Source: Ceratorhiza oryzae-sativae
Lineage: Eukaryota; Basidiomycota; Agaricomycetes; Cantharellales; Ceratobasidiaceae
Direction: 5' to 3'
Length of the DNA stretch: 64,000 nt
Assembly (NCBI GenBank): GCA_030998015.1
Contig: JARWMV010000239.1
Coordinates: forward strand, 1,240,001-1,304,000
The notes under the pieces were generated by a model. That model was not told the DNA's origin. It saw only the letters and a list, made by a program, of their open reading frames with translations, and did not search any database. Of this stretch, positions 1 through 12,028 are shown piece by piece. A program made the position numbers and the translations under genes. Position 1 is the stretch's first letter, and every line of letters starts with the position of its first letter.

Positions 1-262
1 TGGCAACTGCTGCGGTGCATACAGGCGATCCCCGTTGCTGGTCGACGGGACGGTTCTGATTGGAATATGGCGGTGGAGGATGCAGCCGACCCCCGGCACC
101 CGCGCGGGGGCTGAAGATGCACCAACTCCTGTCTGGCCTGTAGCGTAAAGACACGAGGTTCACCAGGTTTGTGTCCACTTGGATGAGAAAAGGGGCTAGT
201 GCATCCTGTCGTTCGCGAAGTTTCGATCCCTCATCGTCATCTAACCGGCTGACACTTAAAAA
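1..262 (-). CDS. Possible partial exon running off the left edge
   Basis: On the minus strand one frame stays open from about position 262 to the window edge, without an ATG, starting near a possible splice acceptor. The text reads like protein (for example an acidic stretch DDDEGSKLRERQDALAPF) but no family is recognised. A possible internal intron ends near position 139 with a good branch point/acceptor (TTACGCTACAG). It could be the 5' part of a gene whose 3' end lies outside the window, or a chance open frame. Confidence 0.25.
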
Positions 263-612
263 CGCAAGCGAGCCCGAGCCCAAGCAGACGGATCCGTAAA
301 ATATGCATGTATACTTAGACTGACCAATTGAGAGTTGACGATGCGGTTCATTTTTGGCAGGACTACGCAGAAAATAGACATAAGACTCGAGAAGAGTTTG
401 GGGCAAATACAACTCGCAACAAGCGAGAAAGAGGTCACAACAAACCGAAGACATGCATCGCAAGGAAACGGGGCAAGGGGGGCTAGAAAAGGGGCCTTTG
501 ACGAAATACACACGTGATGGAGAGAGCGACGGAATGGTATAGACAACGTAAATCATAAAAAGGGGCAACAAGGCAAACCCGCAGCAGAACGAGAGGCGTA
601 GCGACGGCGTAA
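263..612. other. Intergenic / 3' flank
   Basis: No convincing coding sequence was seen here. The stretch lies 3' of the zinc-finger gene and contains purine-rich runs (gaaag, aagggg) with only short overlapping open frames on both strands. Confidence 0.4.
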
Positions 613-1927
613 TCATGATTGCACTGCCGCAGACTCGGCTTTGGCTCCGCTCTCTGTGCTCGGTGCCGCATCGGCGCCCGAACCTTCCACAGGGACTGGC
701 ACGATCTCGGTGCCCGCCGAGATCGCACGGCGTTTAGATGGACGCTCCTCACGAGTTTCTTCAATGACATGGACCAGAGGCGCTGTCGGTTCTTGACCTT
801 GTTCGGACGCGGGGGGATGATCGCTAGGAGCGCCCTGCATCAGGTTTTGAAAGACATGGGTGTGGCCTTGGTTCGGATCGGCGTTTGCTGCGATAAACTG
901 CTGTCCGCTCAGGAGTCCAGCAAGAAATTCGCCACCGGCCTGAAGCTGGGAGCTGAGTTCGGGCGGGAGCTGGTGCTGGTGCATATGGGCATGGGGATGG
1001 ATGCTCGGGTCGGACGGGCTGGGCGCCCTGGACGGCGAGCGAAATAGGGTAGTGTCCGTTGAGGGTGCCGGGTGGATGGGGTCGTTTGGATTAGGGATGG
1101 GTTCTGAAACGGTAGCCGGAGGATTTGCGTTTGATGTGCCGGCCTTGGACGCTGAGCCCGAGGCAGCGTTTTTGCGGCATCCAGACCCACCGTCGGAGCG
1201 TACTGCAAGGGACAGAGTACGTGAGCCAAAGGCGGAAGACCAGCGAATCAGGAACGACGTACAATGGCGGTTCAGAGCGTCCGTTCTCGAAAAGGTCTTG
1301 CCGCATCCGTCGCACACGTGCTGGTTTGGTTTTGCGTTGTGCAGCGCATAGTGACGCTTGCAGTCGTGCTGACGGGCAAAGCCCTTTGAGCAGCCGGGCC
1401 ATTCGCAGACAAATGGGCGCTCCTCGGTATGTGAACGAAGGTGGCCTGGAGACAACGTTAGCCGAGACACACAGACGCCGCAGCACGCGACCCACCCCGG
1501 AGATTGAACCGCCGCGTGAATGTGCTGCCGCACCCAGGACAGGACACTTGAACTGGGCGTCGTTGCGGCGGCGGGATGCGCTCGCCGCCTGGGTCGCGGT
1601 AGTGGTGACGTGCTGTTTCTCGACCTGGAGGATGGGTGGAAGCCTAGGAACGTCCCATTCGCTCTCAGCTGCAGTGGCTGGGGCACCAGTGGTCACATAC
1701 TGGGGTGCTGGGGGAGGCGTCGACGTCGATGGCTCCTGCATCGGGGGCAAGCGCGGCGGTGGATCGTGTACGGCGGGTGGGTCTGGGTACTGGAGGGGCT
1801 GGACGCTGTCGTTGGCAAGGGCTGGGTCGAGCGCAGAGTCGTCGATGCGGGTGGGCTGGGTCGACGGCGCTTGGGCGAGCGGGGGGAGGCTGTTGGCCGG
1901 GTTTGTGTTCGAGATGACTGTGCGCAT
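613..1927 (-). CDS. C2H2 zinc-finger transcription factor
   Basis: A nuclear DNA-binding protein with three consecutive C2H2 fingers, of the kind found in fungal regulators. Exons on the minus strand are about 1927-1496, 1445-1263 and 1202-613. The 50-nt intron at 1446-1495 is removed inside finger 1, giving TRRFNLRGHLRSHTEERPF. The intron at 1203-1262 is removed after the third finger helix, giving DALNRHLRSDGG. Finger 2 reads CEWPGCSKGFARQHDCKRH and finger 3 CDGCGKTFSRTDALNRH. The N-terminal 130 residues are Pro/Ser/Thr-rich and the C-terminus is also low-complexity, as in activation regions. I chose the ATG at 1927 (MRTVISNTNP); an in-frame upstream ATG exists. Near 1537 the frame slips by one base between FKCP and GCGSTF, so one G/C seems to be missing. 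The family call is firm; targets are unknown. Confidence 0.85.
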
Positions 1928-2207
1928 GACAGAGTGCTCTGGGAGACTATAAAGCTCGAATAGCCCCCAGCGCCGAGCGTTGGTGAGGTGATGGTCAGCT
2001 GCGGAAATGGAGAATGTAACCAGTTGGTGATGAGAGGAGAACACAGCCGAGTGACGATCGCTGGATCCGGTAGTTGGCTGTGCTGCTCGCAAATAACCCT
2101 TCGAAAACGTGTCTGGCTAACGTGTGCGGCCGCCCGTGTGGTCGTGGTCGGGCACTGGTGGTAACTGCAGCTGTCTATTGTACAAACACCCCTCAACAAC
2201 AACAAAA

Positions 2208-4820
2208 CTAGAATCCATACGCAATCCGCATCTCCTGCTGCTCATCGTCCAGCGCGATCGCGCTGTCCTCGACATTGCGCTCGCCGATCCCCGCAACCGC
2301 CTCGACCCGTCGCCGGCGCATCAGCTCCTGTTCGGTCAACGAGGCGAGGGGCATCGAAACCGACGGCCGAGCACGACCCCCGTTGGCAGGCGCCGGAACC
2401 GACTCTGCGCCTAATCCCGGAAGCTGTGCTCCCACGCCGTCGACGCCCAGCACATTCCGCGTGGCATCAGCCGAACCAGGGGGCGAGCGGCGTTTGCGTG
2501 GCGTAAACGTCAGGACCTCTGCGTCCTCCTCGCGCACGCGTTCCCGGTCTCGCTCGGCGGCGGCGTGGGCAAACGCATCGACGATCCATCCGGCGATGTC
2601 GTCAATCGCACCTCGGGCCTCGCTCATCAGCGTCGCCATCTGGAGGTAGCCTGGCTGAAACGGTCAGCCCCAGTCAGTGCCGTCGCACGAGGACTTGCCG
2701 TGGCTCCAGCCCTCGTAGATGTGCATCTGCACCCACTCCTCGTCCGCTGCCTCGCGCTCATTCCGGCTCATCCTCAAGCCCTCGCCGAATCGAGACCCCT
2801 CGAGCTTCTTCATGCGCTTCGCCTCGCGGATCCTGCCCGCAAACACCACGCTGCAACGCCACCCCGCCGATCAGGCCGAGACCCAACGCGTATCCCAAAC
2901 ATCAGCCCTCGACTCGATGTGTCTGGCCATCCACTCACGTATCGTCCACAAACGGATCCTTCTCCCCGCACGTCAGCAGCAGAGGCGGAAAGTCGGCGAG
3001 CAGCGTGCTGGGCGCCAAGATCGGCGAAATGTGGTAGTCTGTCTTGAAGTCTGGATTCTACAGTCACCCGTCAATTGGCGCCCATATTGCTATGGGTAGA
3101 ATGCTCCGTACGTTCTTGGGACCGATGTACAGAATGGCCATGGCGCGCATCTGCCCAATTTCACTCATCAATCTCGGCCATCCAAATTTGACTCGCACCC
3201 ACCATGCTTGGCGAAATAATCCTGTCTTGGAAGAACCCGGTCCGACTGGTCATGGTCAGCCTCGTACCGATTGTCTGCTTGACCGGCTTTGCCTCCTCTT
3301 CTTCATGCTCATATTGCTCTGCCTCGCCCCATAGCAGTTTGCGCCCGGTTCGTCGATTGTCGGGCGATCCGAACGGAGTTCGCCATCGTGCGCTTGGCGA
3401 TGGCGGGTTCATGTTCTCTGTCCAACCCTTGACCGATTCGCCCGTCCAGCTCTTGCGGCCTCTCGTGCTAGACCTCTCAGCAACGTCAAGCGGACCCTGG
3501 CCGCTGAAATGGTCTTTCATGTCTTCAAGCCCCGGGATGTGGCCTTGACTCGCCTGGGAGCGAAGTACCTTCAAATGAGCCGGGGCCATCCAGGAGGTAA
3601 AGTTGAAATCTAGTGCGCATAGTTGAGAACGAGCGAGGCAGGTTTGGGAAGGGGCTGCACTGAAGGCGGAGTTTCTAGAATCTTGAACACAATGTTGCAG
3701 CATATATTCGCCCCCCTATATCAAGTATCAGTGCCGGCCTTTGTTCCAAATCCAAGCCTACTTGCGCAGAATCTCCGGTCAATATGACGCTCAATTTGTC
3801 CCCCGCCATACCTATAATCCTCCCCTTGGACTCGACCAAGAGCTTGTACGTATCATATGCCTCGTCAATCGCAAATGGATATGGATCTACACGCTTATCA
3901 GACCGAAGCGGTAACCAATTATTGCCCAGCCACTCACACTCGGGTGCCTTGTGATAATCGACCGACAAAACCGGACGACCAGACCGAATAGCCCATCTCC
4001 TCAACCTTTCCTCGTGGTCCAACGGGCTCATGGAAATGAATCCACCACCAGGGAAGTCAAGTATCAGTTCGCGCTGCTTCTTCAGATCCTGTGCAGGATG
4101 TGCGAAGAATAGCCAGGCGGTAATAGCGTGCTCGCTTCCGGGTCGGACAAACACAAGCTTGCGTACGACAGGCAAGCTCGGTCGATCGTGGTAAGTCAGT
4201 GCTCGGATCCATGGATTTTTGGATGACTTTTCCCATGTTGTGCGAAGCATTTCGATCGAGGCTGTTGCCCTGTATTTCCGTAGCTAGTAATCACAAACAT
4301 GTGAGTGCCTGGGGTATGCAGTGAAAGCGCGGACATCACCTACTTTTTCATCGGCTTCGTTTGCATAAATAATGTAATAAACGGAGAACAGCATTGACGC
4401 TAAATCACGCAGCCATTTAGGTTGGATGTTCATCGCCGTGGCGTGACCGGCGTCGAGTCCGTGGCGATCCAAGTCGCCCGATAATATGATCGAGAGTACT
4501 GGTGTGCCAGCAATCAGCTGGGTCGAAATGGCTGTTGAATGTACGACTCACTAATCGAGCCAGAGGTTCAGGTGCTTGATACCATAACGGGATAGTATGA
4601 GTGTGGGGTAATACAGCAAAGGTAGGCACTCACAGCCCAGGCCAATGATCCTGTCGAGGTGACGAGCTGCGTACAAGGTGGAGAGCACTCCAACAATGAT
4701 TTGCCATGGCGTGAACCTCGCTGAAACGTGGCCAATAAGCGGTTGGGATGTTTTGTGGCGGCCGAGCCGACTCACTGAGCGAACGATTGAGCCTGCGAAT
4801 CCAAAGTACTCTAGGGCCAT
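2208..4820 (-). CDS. Alpha/beta hydrolase, hormone-sensitive-lipase-like (abhydrolase_3)
   Basis: A predicted esterase/lipase of the HSL (alpha/beta hydrolase fold 3) family, interrupted by several introns. The N-terminus (MALEYFGFAGSIVRS, start 4820) has a hydrophobic stretch near FTPWQIIVGVLSTLYAARHL, so it may be membrane-associated. The oxyanion loop is FPGGGFISMSP instead of the usual HGGG. The nucleophile elbow GDSAGA is assembled across a 50-nt intron (3716-3765) whose donor is GC rather than GT (GCAAGT). The acid is in CGEKDPFVDDT and the histidine in EGWSHGYLQMAT. After the His the protein carries a basic, Pro-rich tail of roughly 120 residues ending in EMRIAYGF. Near 3616 one base appears missing (LVLNYA | LDFNFTSWM). 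Physiological substrate unknown. Confidence 0.8.
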
Positions 4821-5219
4821 CTCTATTTCCTCGTGCAAGCCTCCATGTCCAAAATAATAATACAAGAAACACCTTGGCCACGATCGTGAGCTATGACGTC
4901 CTGCCCGACAGTTGATACTTCCCCGTACCTGTGTTCGTTTCCAACTCGGCGACGGGCGGCCTAGTACGTGTTCAATCATGGGAGTGTCGTTGTCGAGTAG
5001 TGGGCAGAGGGGTTGTTATTGTGGGGGTAGGGATATAGGCATCAACGCCGTCGATAGCCTCTTTGGACACGGTCCCAAGGTCAAACGGCAAAGCATGTGA
5101 TTCTTGGCCACTTGACACGTGATTTCGTGCATCTAAAGCCTAACTGCCATCTTGACTATTTCGGAACAGCTCCCGAAATCGCCGACCACAGTCTACATGA
5201 GCATATAAACCTGGACGTC
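4821..5219. promoter_or_regulatory. Divergent promoter region, hydrolase / GCP gene
   Basis: About 400 bp separate the start codons of the minus-strand hydrolase and the plus-strand gamma-tubulin complex gene, so both promoters must lie here. Only short open frames are present and no specific motif is asserted. Confidence 0.4.
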
Positions 5220-8200
5220 ATGTTCTCTGTCGACTTCAATGCTCTTTCAAAAGACAATCGGTTCTCGATTCCTAGACTCGATCCTATTGGCAAGCCCGCA
5301 GGGTCTCGGGAACCCGTGCCTGCATCCACCACGGGGCGATCTCTCAAGTCTCTACCCTCGGCGCAGAGCGAGCCGGATCATGATAGTTCGGAAGGTGTGT
5401 TATCGGACACTGAACCCCCTGATGTATGGACCACCAAACCAAACGAGGGTATTGCCCAGAACCTAGTGCGCTGCTTATAGGAAAGTGAAGAATGTGTTTG
5501 TTGATTTACAAACTGTGTAGACATTTTCTTGGGACACTGATGCACGAGGACCTGCGACCCGCGGTGCTTTCCTATCCGAACAAGTGCCGCGAGTGTTTGT
5601 CGCGTCGCGCTACCAGTGCGTCCGTTTAGCTTTGTCTCGTCATGACTCACGACCAACGTGTGTGTTCAGCGTTCAACCCCGATTGGAATCCGATTTGGAG
5701 ACGACACGTCGATTTATTTCGCCATCCGATTTATTGACCTCGTTGAGGACGACGCTACTCGGCGCTACATCTCTATTGTTTGGGTGGGACGAAGAAAATG
5801 CGGAATTCTTCATCAGGCCAGAGGAAGATGGAGAATTTGGAAGTGTTGTGATGATGCTAGGAGAGTTGAGTGAGGAGACTACGATGAGGTGCGTGGCATA
5901 AATGGACGATCAGGAAATAGTAATCGACGGTCGAATGATAGTCTTGTCGAACCTTTTTTGCAAATCGGTGGGCTTTTACGCCGACTCGACGCCGTCATTT
6001 CCGCATTGCAAAGCCCGTATGTGTTGACTGGCAGTCTGTCAGTCCCAGCTTAACATTCACCAGATTTGCGATTCCAACTGCTCGCGCGCTTGCTATTCAC
6101 TCCAAACCGTAGTCGACATTATACAATCGGATGTAACAAGGCGATTGCCCCTAGGTTCGGCGGTCACAAAGCTTGCACATCTATCAACCGCATTCAACGA
6201 CATTCGAGCCGAACTCGATGCCCTAGCCAACCTGTGTCTTTGTGTGGGTACGCAGTTCATAGTTAAGTTGACCTGCCTCTAACCATGAGCCACTCATTCT
6301 TCACCAGCCCATGGATGAATCTCCCCCCTTTGCTAAATTGCCAGATACACAAGCGAAGCTATTGGACTGCTTGTTTCTGGCTCTAGATAATGCGTTCAGG
6401 AATTCGGCACCGTCGCATCCCGGCCATACTGGCGTATATTCTAAACATATCTAGCCAGGGATTCAATAGCTCTCTGGCTATGACAGTTGGGCTAGGAATC
6501 GGATTGCTTCATCCCTCGAAGCATTCAGCAGGTGATAGACTTGTACTTCCCGTCTTCTTTTCCCCAAACTCTAAAACCGTACTCGAAAACGCTGCGCGCG
6601 CACTGGACATCTTACAACGAGCTGATCCTGGGCATCCCCTCTGCCAGAAAGAACTTTGGACTTGGAACGGACCCGATTGGGGTTGGACGGACAAAGAACT
6701 ACATAGGATTGAGGCTCACACTCGGAATCACGTTAAAATCATTCGACGCGCGTTGAATGTCTGGTATGATTTGACGAGTCGAACTGCCAGCCCTGCCGAG
6801 TCAGACAATGATGATATGTCGGCGTACGAGGATACGTTTGACGACACCATTCTTGCGGTTCAAGTAGATGAAACAGCTCAGTCACCAGCTCAGCCCGCGC
6901 ATACAAGCCAGAAATCCAGGAAATGTTTAGTGTCTTCGACCAACCACCTGGATCTCATCTTCCACCATCCGGCAAAGCTACACTTGATAGTCAGCTTATC
7001 TCCAGAGGTCCCACAAAGCTACCCTTTTCCATGCCCACTCTCTCCCTTGTTATCGACTCCTCTCTCCTCGCTCTGCCGCTTGCCCATTCGCGACTTGTGA
7101 ACTCAGCATTGCTTCGCGTGTTCATCAATCGCCTCGCCTTTAAAACGCATCTGAAAGTTGTCCACGGGTTCCTGCTCGGGGGCGACCAAGTGTTCTGGTC
7201 CCGCCTCCGCGGTGCACTATTTGAGGAGTCTGGGATTTCGGGTGCGAGCACGGCGGTGGGCCGTGGTGTTCGAGCAGGTGTCCGTGTTCGGCTCGGAATC
7301 GTCGATTCGACGCGAGATCGGGTCGCTGATGAACGAGCCGAGCGTGAAGGCCGTCCACGAGAGTGGGGTGTGGGCCTTGCCGTTGGTCTGAGCGAACGAG
7401 GTGGGCCGGGATCTTGGCCGCCAGGAGGAGCAGAGCTCGGGTTGAGACTGAGACATGTTATCGATGAGGCGTTAGAGGCTGGATGGGGCGCAAGGTTAAC
7501 ATCCGGATCGGACGACGAATCGGATATCACCAAGAGAGATCAAGACGAAGTCGTGTTGAAGGAAACCTCTTGGAGGCTCGGTTTTATCCTCAGAGATTTG
7601 GAAGAGGAAAGCGCCGAGGGACGAGCGCGATGGCTGAATCCGAATGGTGCGTTTAGGTTGTGTGCACAAGAAATTCAACTAAATGCTGTTTCCTGCAGCT
7701 ATCGAGTACGTCATTTGGCCTTAACATTTGCATATTTTATTGATCGGGATCAGAGCACTGGACTTCCTGTGTTTGGATTACAAGCCTCCTGACCCTATCG
7801 ACGTCATTCTGACAACTGAAATTCGGCAAAAGATGCATAGGGTATTCACATTTCTGCTCAGGCTCCTAAGGGGTAGGTTATGGTTATTGTTGTCAATGTG
7901 AAGGGCATGCTAACACAGTACAACTGTCAGTCGATACGGTCACAAAGATGGTCTTCAATACGATGTTCCAGCCGGTATCAAATTATCCTCCGATCGTTCT
8001 CCTTGCTCGATTTAAAATCCAATTGTTCGTTAGTAACCTCATCGGCTACGTAACCGACATTGCTATAGGAGCAAATTGGAACGCGTTCCTAGCTGCGCTT
8101 GATGAAATTCATCACAGAGAAGATGAAGGCAGCGAGGAGCCTTCACCACGCAAGGATCCTAAAAAGGATCAATTGGCTTCTGATATCTTTGCTGTGCATG

Positions 8201-8664
8201 ATCATCTTTCGATGACGATGGACCGGGTGCTTGAGGCTTGCTTATTGCGTGCGAGACAACGCGGAATCGGGAATGCCCTCAATGAATGCATGGAAGCCGT
8301 ACTTGTACTAGGAAAGCTAGTTGGAGATTGGTCTCGGGAACCCTCAGACCTTTTGTCCAAGCAGAATCACTTTATCTTGAATGTTTCAAAGGTTCTTCAG
8401 CGATTTGATAAACTATACACTGCCCTGGTGAGTTGAATCCTTCCGCGCTGTAGCCATCAGTTAACTTACTGCGGTTGCACGAAGATTACTGCGCTGCGTG
8501 CTCTGGATATGAAAGGCACTGCAATAACAGGGGCAGGTAATCTGACATCTGAAGATGCGCAACTCCTGCGCCGACGTGAGGGTGAAAACGAGAGCCCGTA
8601 TGGCCGGATGGCAACATGGCTTGATCCGACTGGCCGTTGCCTCAAACCAAAAACTACTTCCTAG
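5220..8664 (+). CDS. Gamma-tubulin complex component (Spc97/Spc98 family, GCP5-like)
   Basis: A structural subunit of the gamma-tubulin complex, which nucleates microtubules at the spindle pole body. The start at 5220 gives MFSVDFNALSKDNRF. The N-terminal GRIP1-like region includes LLTSLRTTLLGATSLLFGW and LQIGGLLRRLDAVISALQSP. The C-terminal GRIP2-like region includes LLRVFINRLAFKTHLKVVHG and FLLGGDQVFWSRLRGALF, then LDYKPPDPIDVILTTE, VTKMVFNTMFQPVSNYP and IQLFVSNLIGYVTDIAIGAN. It ends at LKPKTTS with TAG at 8662. Several short introns interrupt it, and the splice pattern between 5450 and 5660 is unclear. An acidic linker (7500-7560, SGSDDESD) is typical of GCP insertions. Assignment to GCP5 rather than GCP4 or GCP6 is a guess; the family is well supported. 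Confidence 0.8.
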
Positions 8665-9582
8665 GCGTTTTGGATAAGTTTGCGTACTTCAACACAGAAT
8701 GTATGTTGAACTTCAGTGTTGATGTCGATGTCGATCAACGTCTGAGTTCTATTGCCACAGGATTCATGCTTGAACACATCGCAGCTGGATAAATTCAGGA
8801 TATTATGGCTAGAATTTACCTGGAATATCTCCCATAGTCGCACGAGGCTGATATCTCGACATTATTCACGCTCAGTTGTCTTTTGGTGTGCATATATTAT
8901 TCGTCGTATCGTGTGCAAGATATTGTTAGAATTGGCGAACGCTGCTCTTGGCCATTAGCAATACAAGTTATCCTAATGCAGAAACATCGATATTACCTCG
9001 TTTCAGTAGCGAAGATGTAGCTGCGAACGGCCAAGCTTTCTGCTGTAATATTACACCATTTTTGGCAATCTACGGTATACTAATTTGACCCGGAGTACAA
9101 ATGGGGGTTTCGAAGTTAACCACTAGGGAATAGACGTGTAATATCCAGGCTCGCTATAATCCCCTGGCGATACCCCAGCTCAACCGCGGCAAGGCCCTGC
9201 GATATCGGCATGGATACAAGCTTCATTACACCCCAACTGTGAAATTTACCCGCATATACTTATCCCCCATTGACCCATTTGGCTATGCTCCGTTCTCCTT
9301 ACGTGGTGTGTATAGCGACCGAAATGTTCGGGAAGCAGCCTGTAGCACTCATTCCCGGGCCGTTGCGACATCAGATGCTCATGCGTCTCGTTAGCTCAGA
9401 TTCGAACATAGCATGGCCGAATGATTCGAAGTTGTCTTGTAAGTTGGGGTGAACCAATTTTGCGCGGTTGGATAGTATTCGCGGCCCGCCAGAAGTGAAG
9501 CATGCCACATTGCTAGAGTACAAAAGCTAGGACCGAATTGGGCAAAACATACTGTCGATCCACTTGGACGGTCTCTCTCATC
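8665..9582. other. Intergenic region upstream of pectin lyase
   Basis: AT-rich spacer between the GCP gene and the pectin lyase. The only open frames are short and mutually overlapping. It should hold the pectin lyase promoter, but no clear TATA element sits at the usual distance from the start. Confidence 0.4.
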
Positions 9583-11723
9583 ATGCTAACCCTCGTGGGA
9601 TTTCTTGCAACGGTACTTCTCTGCGCGCGTGGAGCTAGCGCTGTAGGCACGGCATTTGGTTATGCTAGTGGAACGACAGGTGGTGGATCCGCTGCTGCTG
9701 CCGTTCCCGCCTCGACTAGCCAGCTCGTTAGCTGGTATGTCTTGTTCACTTATTCTTGCACTGGGGCTTCGTCGAATAATATTTATAGGCTAGGAGACAG
9801 TACACCTCGTGTTATTCTGCTCGACAAGATCTTTGACTTCACAGACAGCGAGGTACGTTGACCAGTACTGGTTTGAATGGTGTTTTAATTCCAAGTAAAA
9901 ATCAAAACAGGGATCGGTTTCTGGTACAGCATGTGCGCCATGGACATGCTCGCCAAATCCCCAGCTCGCAATAGATTCCGTATGTTATACTTTATAAACC
10001 CAAGCCACCATTGACTATGCTTTTTAGAACAACTGGTGTCAGAGCCAGTATCCTAATGCTGCCAAGGTAAGTCAAACCTGACGTACCTTTCAAAGTATCA
10101 CGTTTGAATTATCATTAGTCTACCGTTACCTACAAGAAAGCTGGTGTTTCAGCGATCACGGTCAATTCCAATAAAACTCTTTTGGGTAAAGGAAGTGCAG
10201 GTGGGATGTAAGTTTATTAGAGAACTCACCCCCATAAAATTGCTGAATGGCAAGTTATTCTAGAATGGGAAAAGGCTTGCGAATTGTTGGAGGTAAAAAC
10301 ATTATCATACAGAACATTCGCATATCGGACATCAATGCTCGATTCGTTTGGGGTGGTGACGCCATTACTATCGACGGTGGCTCTAACATCTGGGTGTGTC
10401 TTGCTGTGCTCCATCGCGGCCCCGATAGCTCTGACCATGCTACATTCGTCATTAGATCGATCACAATTATGTATGTCATACTTGATACTATACTGGAATC
10501 ACCACTAAACTTGTCTGCTGGTAGATCAAAAACATTGGTCGACAAATGATCGTGACTGTATGCAGGGACTTCTTCTGTCCTGGCGCCATGAAATAATTTA
10601 AATTTCACAGGGCTATGGAGCCGCACAAGGTGTCACCATTTCGGACAACGTATTTGAGGGATCTTGGTGAGTGCTTCGCTGACCACAATGCTTTATCTAT
10701 TAACCATACGGGCCAACATTTCTAGCACGTATTCGTAAGTCATGAATTGGAGGTTTGTTTTGTGCATCTCACGAGTCTGATCTTGGTATAGTGCTACATG
10801 CAACGGTGGGTGCTATTCAATTTAAACGTTGAGCCTAGCTGAGCATGTTCGATGCATCAGGTCGCCACTACTGGACTCTTTACTTCACGGGGCTTCAGAT
10901 ACCATAACTTTCGCCCGTAACTAGTGAGTATCAAACTTTTACAATCGAATGTTATCGGCTAATTATGATTTGGCAGTGTTTACATGACATCGTGAGTACG
11001 ATACCTCCAGCTCTATATGTCTATCCATATTTGGTTGCTGTAGTGGTCGAGGACCAAAGGTCGGAGGAACAAGCGGATACTCTCGTGAGTGGCTTTCGTC
11101 TCAGAATTTAGATTTTATGACAAAACCGTCCGCCTCCCAATGCAGAACTTATCCATATGTATAACAAGTAAGTTGTTTTATGGTTACATAGTGTACCGTA
11201 CGACTAGGGCGACCTTAGTTACTACGTTAACGTGGCCGGTCACGCTTTGGATGGCGGCGTTGGCGGACACGTCATCATGGAGGGTAATTATTTCAATGTT
11301 GTAAGTACATGCCTGTATATTTTCGGTGCGGGTATGATTGATATGCCATCAGGTTACCACTCCATCAGTCGATGGAAGTGCTGGCTACGTTTTTGCTCCG
11401 GTCGATTCTTCGCACGCCGCCCAATGCAGCTCCTACCTCGGGCGTAACTGTTACACCAACACTCTGTAAGCCTCAAATATTTTGCGGCGTTGCGCCCCAA
11501 TTGTGACATATTTCACGCATAGACTCTCGTCCGGGACTCTCAATCGCAACGATCTCGGCACACTTCCGTATTTCTCGTCAGCGGTAAGTCCAAACCGATG
11601 AAGAGGAACATCTAGTTTGCTGAAGTGATCCGCCTTTAGTCCGCTGTCAAGTCGGCATCCATTATGGCTGCTTCAGTTGGATCGTACGTCCAAGCGAATG
11701 CAGGTCTGGGAAAAGTCAATTGA
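9583..11723 (+). CDS. Secreted pectin lyase (polysaccharide lyase family 1)
   Basis: Extracellular enzyme that cleaves methyl-esterified pectin by beta-elimination, used to degrade plant cell walls. The ATG at 9583 opens a signal peptide (LTLVGFLATVLLCARGASAV) followed by the mature start GTAFGYASGTTGGGSA and TPRVILLDKIFDF, typical of fungal pectin lyases. Beta-helix segments follow: GLRIVGGKNIIIQNIRISDI, GGDAITIDGGSNIW and HALDGGVGGHVIMEGNYF. MTSGRGPKVGG corresponds to the segment carrying the catalytic arginine. The C-terminus is SVGSYVQANAGLGKVN, with TGA at 11721. The gene is split into many very small exons, including a 9-nt exon (10726-10734) and a 14-nt exon (10792-10805). In the exon starting at 10861 one G seems lost from the run at 10889-10892, breaking YFTGASDTITFARN. 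Otherwise every conserved block is present. Confidence 0.9.
10726..10734 (+). other. 9-nt microexon of the pectin lyase gene
   Basis: The nine bases CACGTATTC lie between an acceptor (tttctag) and a donor (gtaagt). Joined to flanking exons ending at 10666 and starting at 10792 they restore EGSCTYSATCNGRHYW, the conserved pectin lyase block. Without them the block lacks its Cys-Thr-Tyr. Confidence 0.8.
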
Positions 11724-12028
11724 TCCGCTGGGCCGATGTGTAAATCAATGAATCAATTTATACCTGGTTACTCGACAGCAGATTTGGTTTCGCTATTCAA
11801 ATGAGACACTTCAAGTTTTAAGATTGTAGGCGGAAAATGTTTGTTTGGACTTGTCTCAGGCGCTGGGCGCTCGATCGCTTAGTTCGGCCCGGATCAATCC
11901 CATTGAAGAAACACATGAACAGGCCTCGAATCGAACCCGGCTTCAACCGACTTGCGCGCTGAGCGCAATTATTTGAACAGCATCTACTCGCTATACTGCT
12001 AACTTTATTTCAACATCGTTCAACCACA
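11724..12028. other. Intergenic region, pectin lyase / enoyl-CoA hydratase
   Basis: Tandem spacer of 305 bp with no coding signal. The segment near 11860-11970 has palindromic GCGC-rich pieces (gcgctgggcgctc, gcgcgctgagcgc) that superficially resemble tRNA arms but do not fold into a cloverleaf. Confidence 0.4.

Noticed and set aside
11860..11975. tRNA-like GCGC-rich palindromic segment
   Set aside because: The arms and a TTCGATT-like element occur on the minus strand, but acceptor and T stems do not pair into a cloverleaf.
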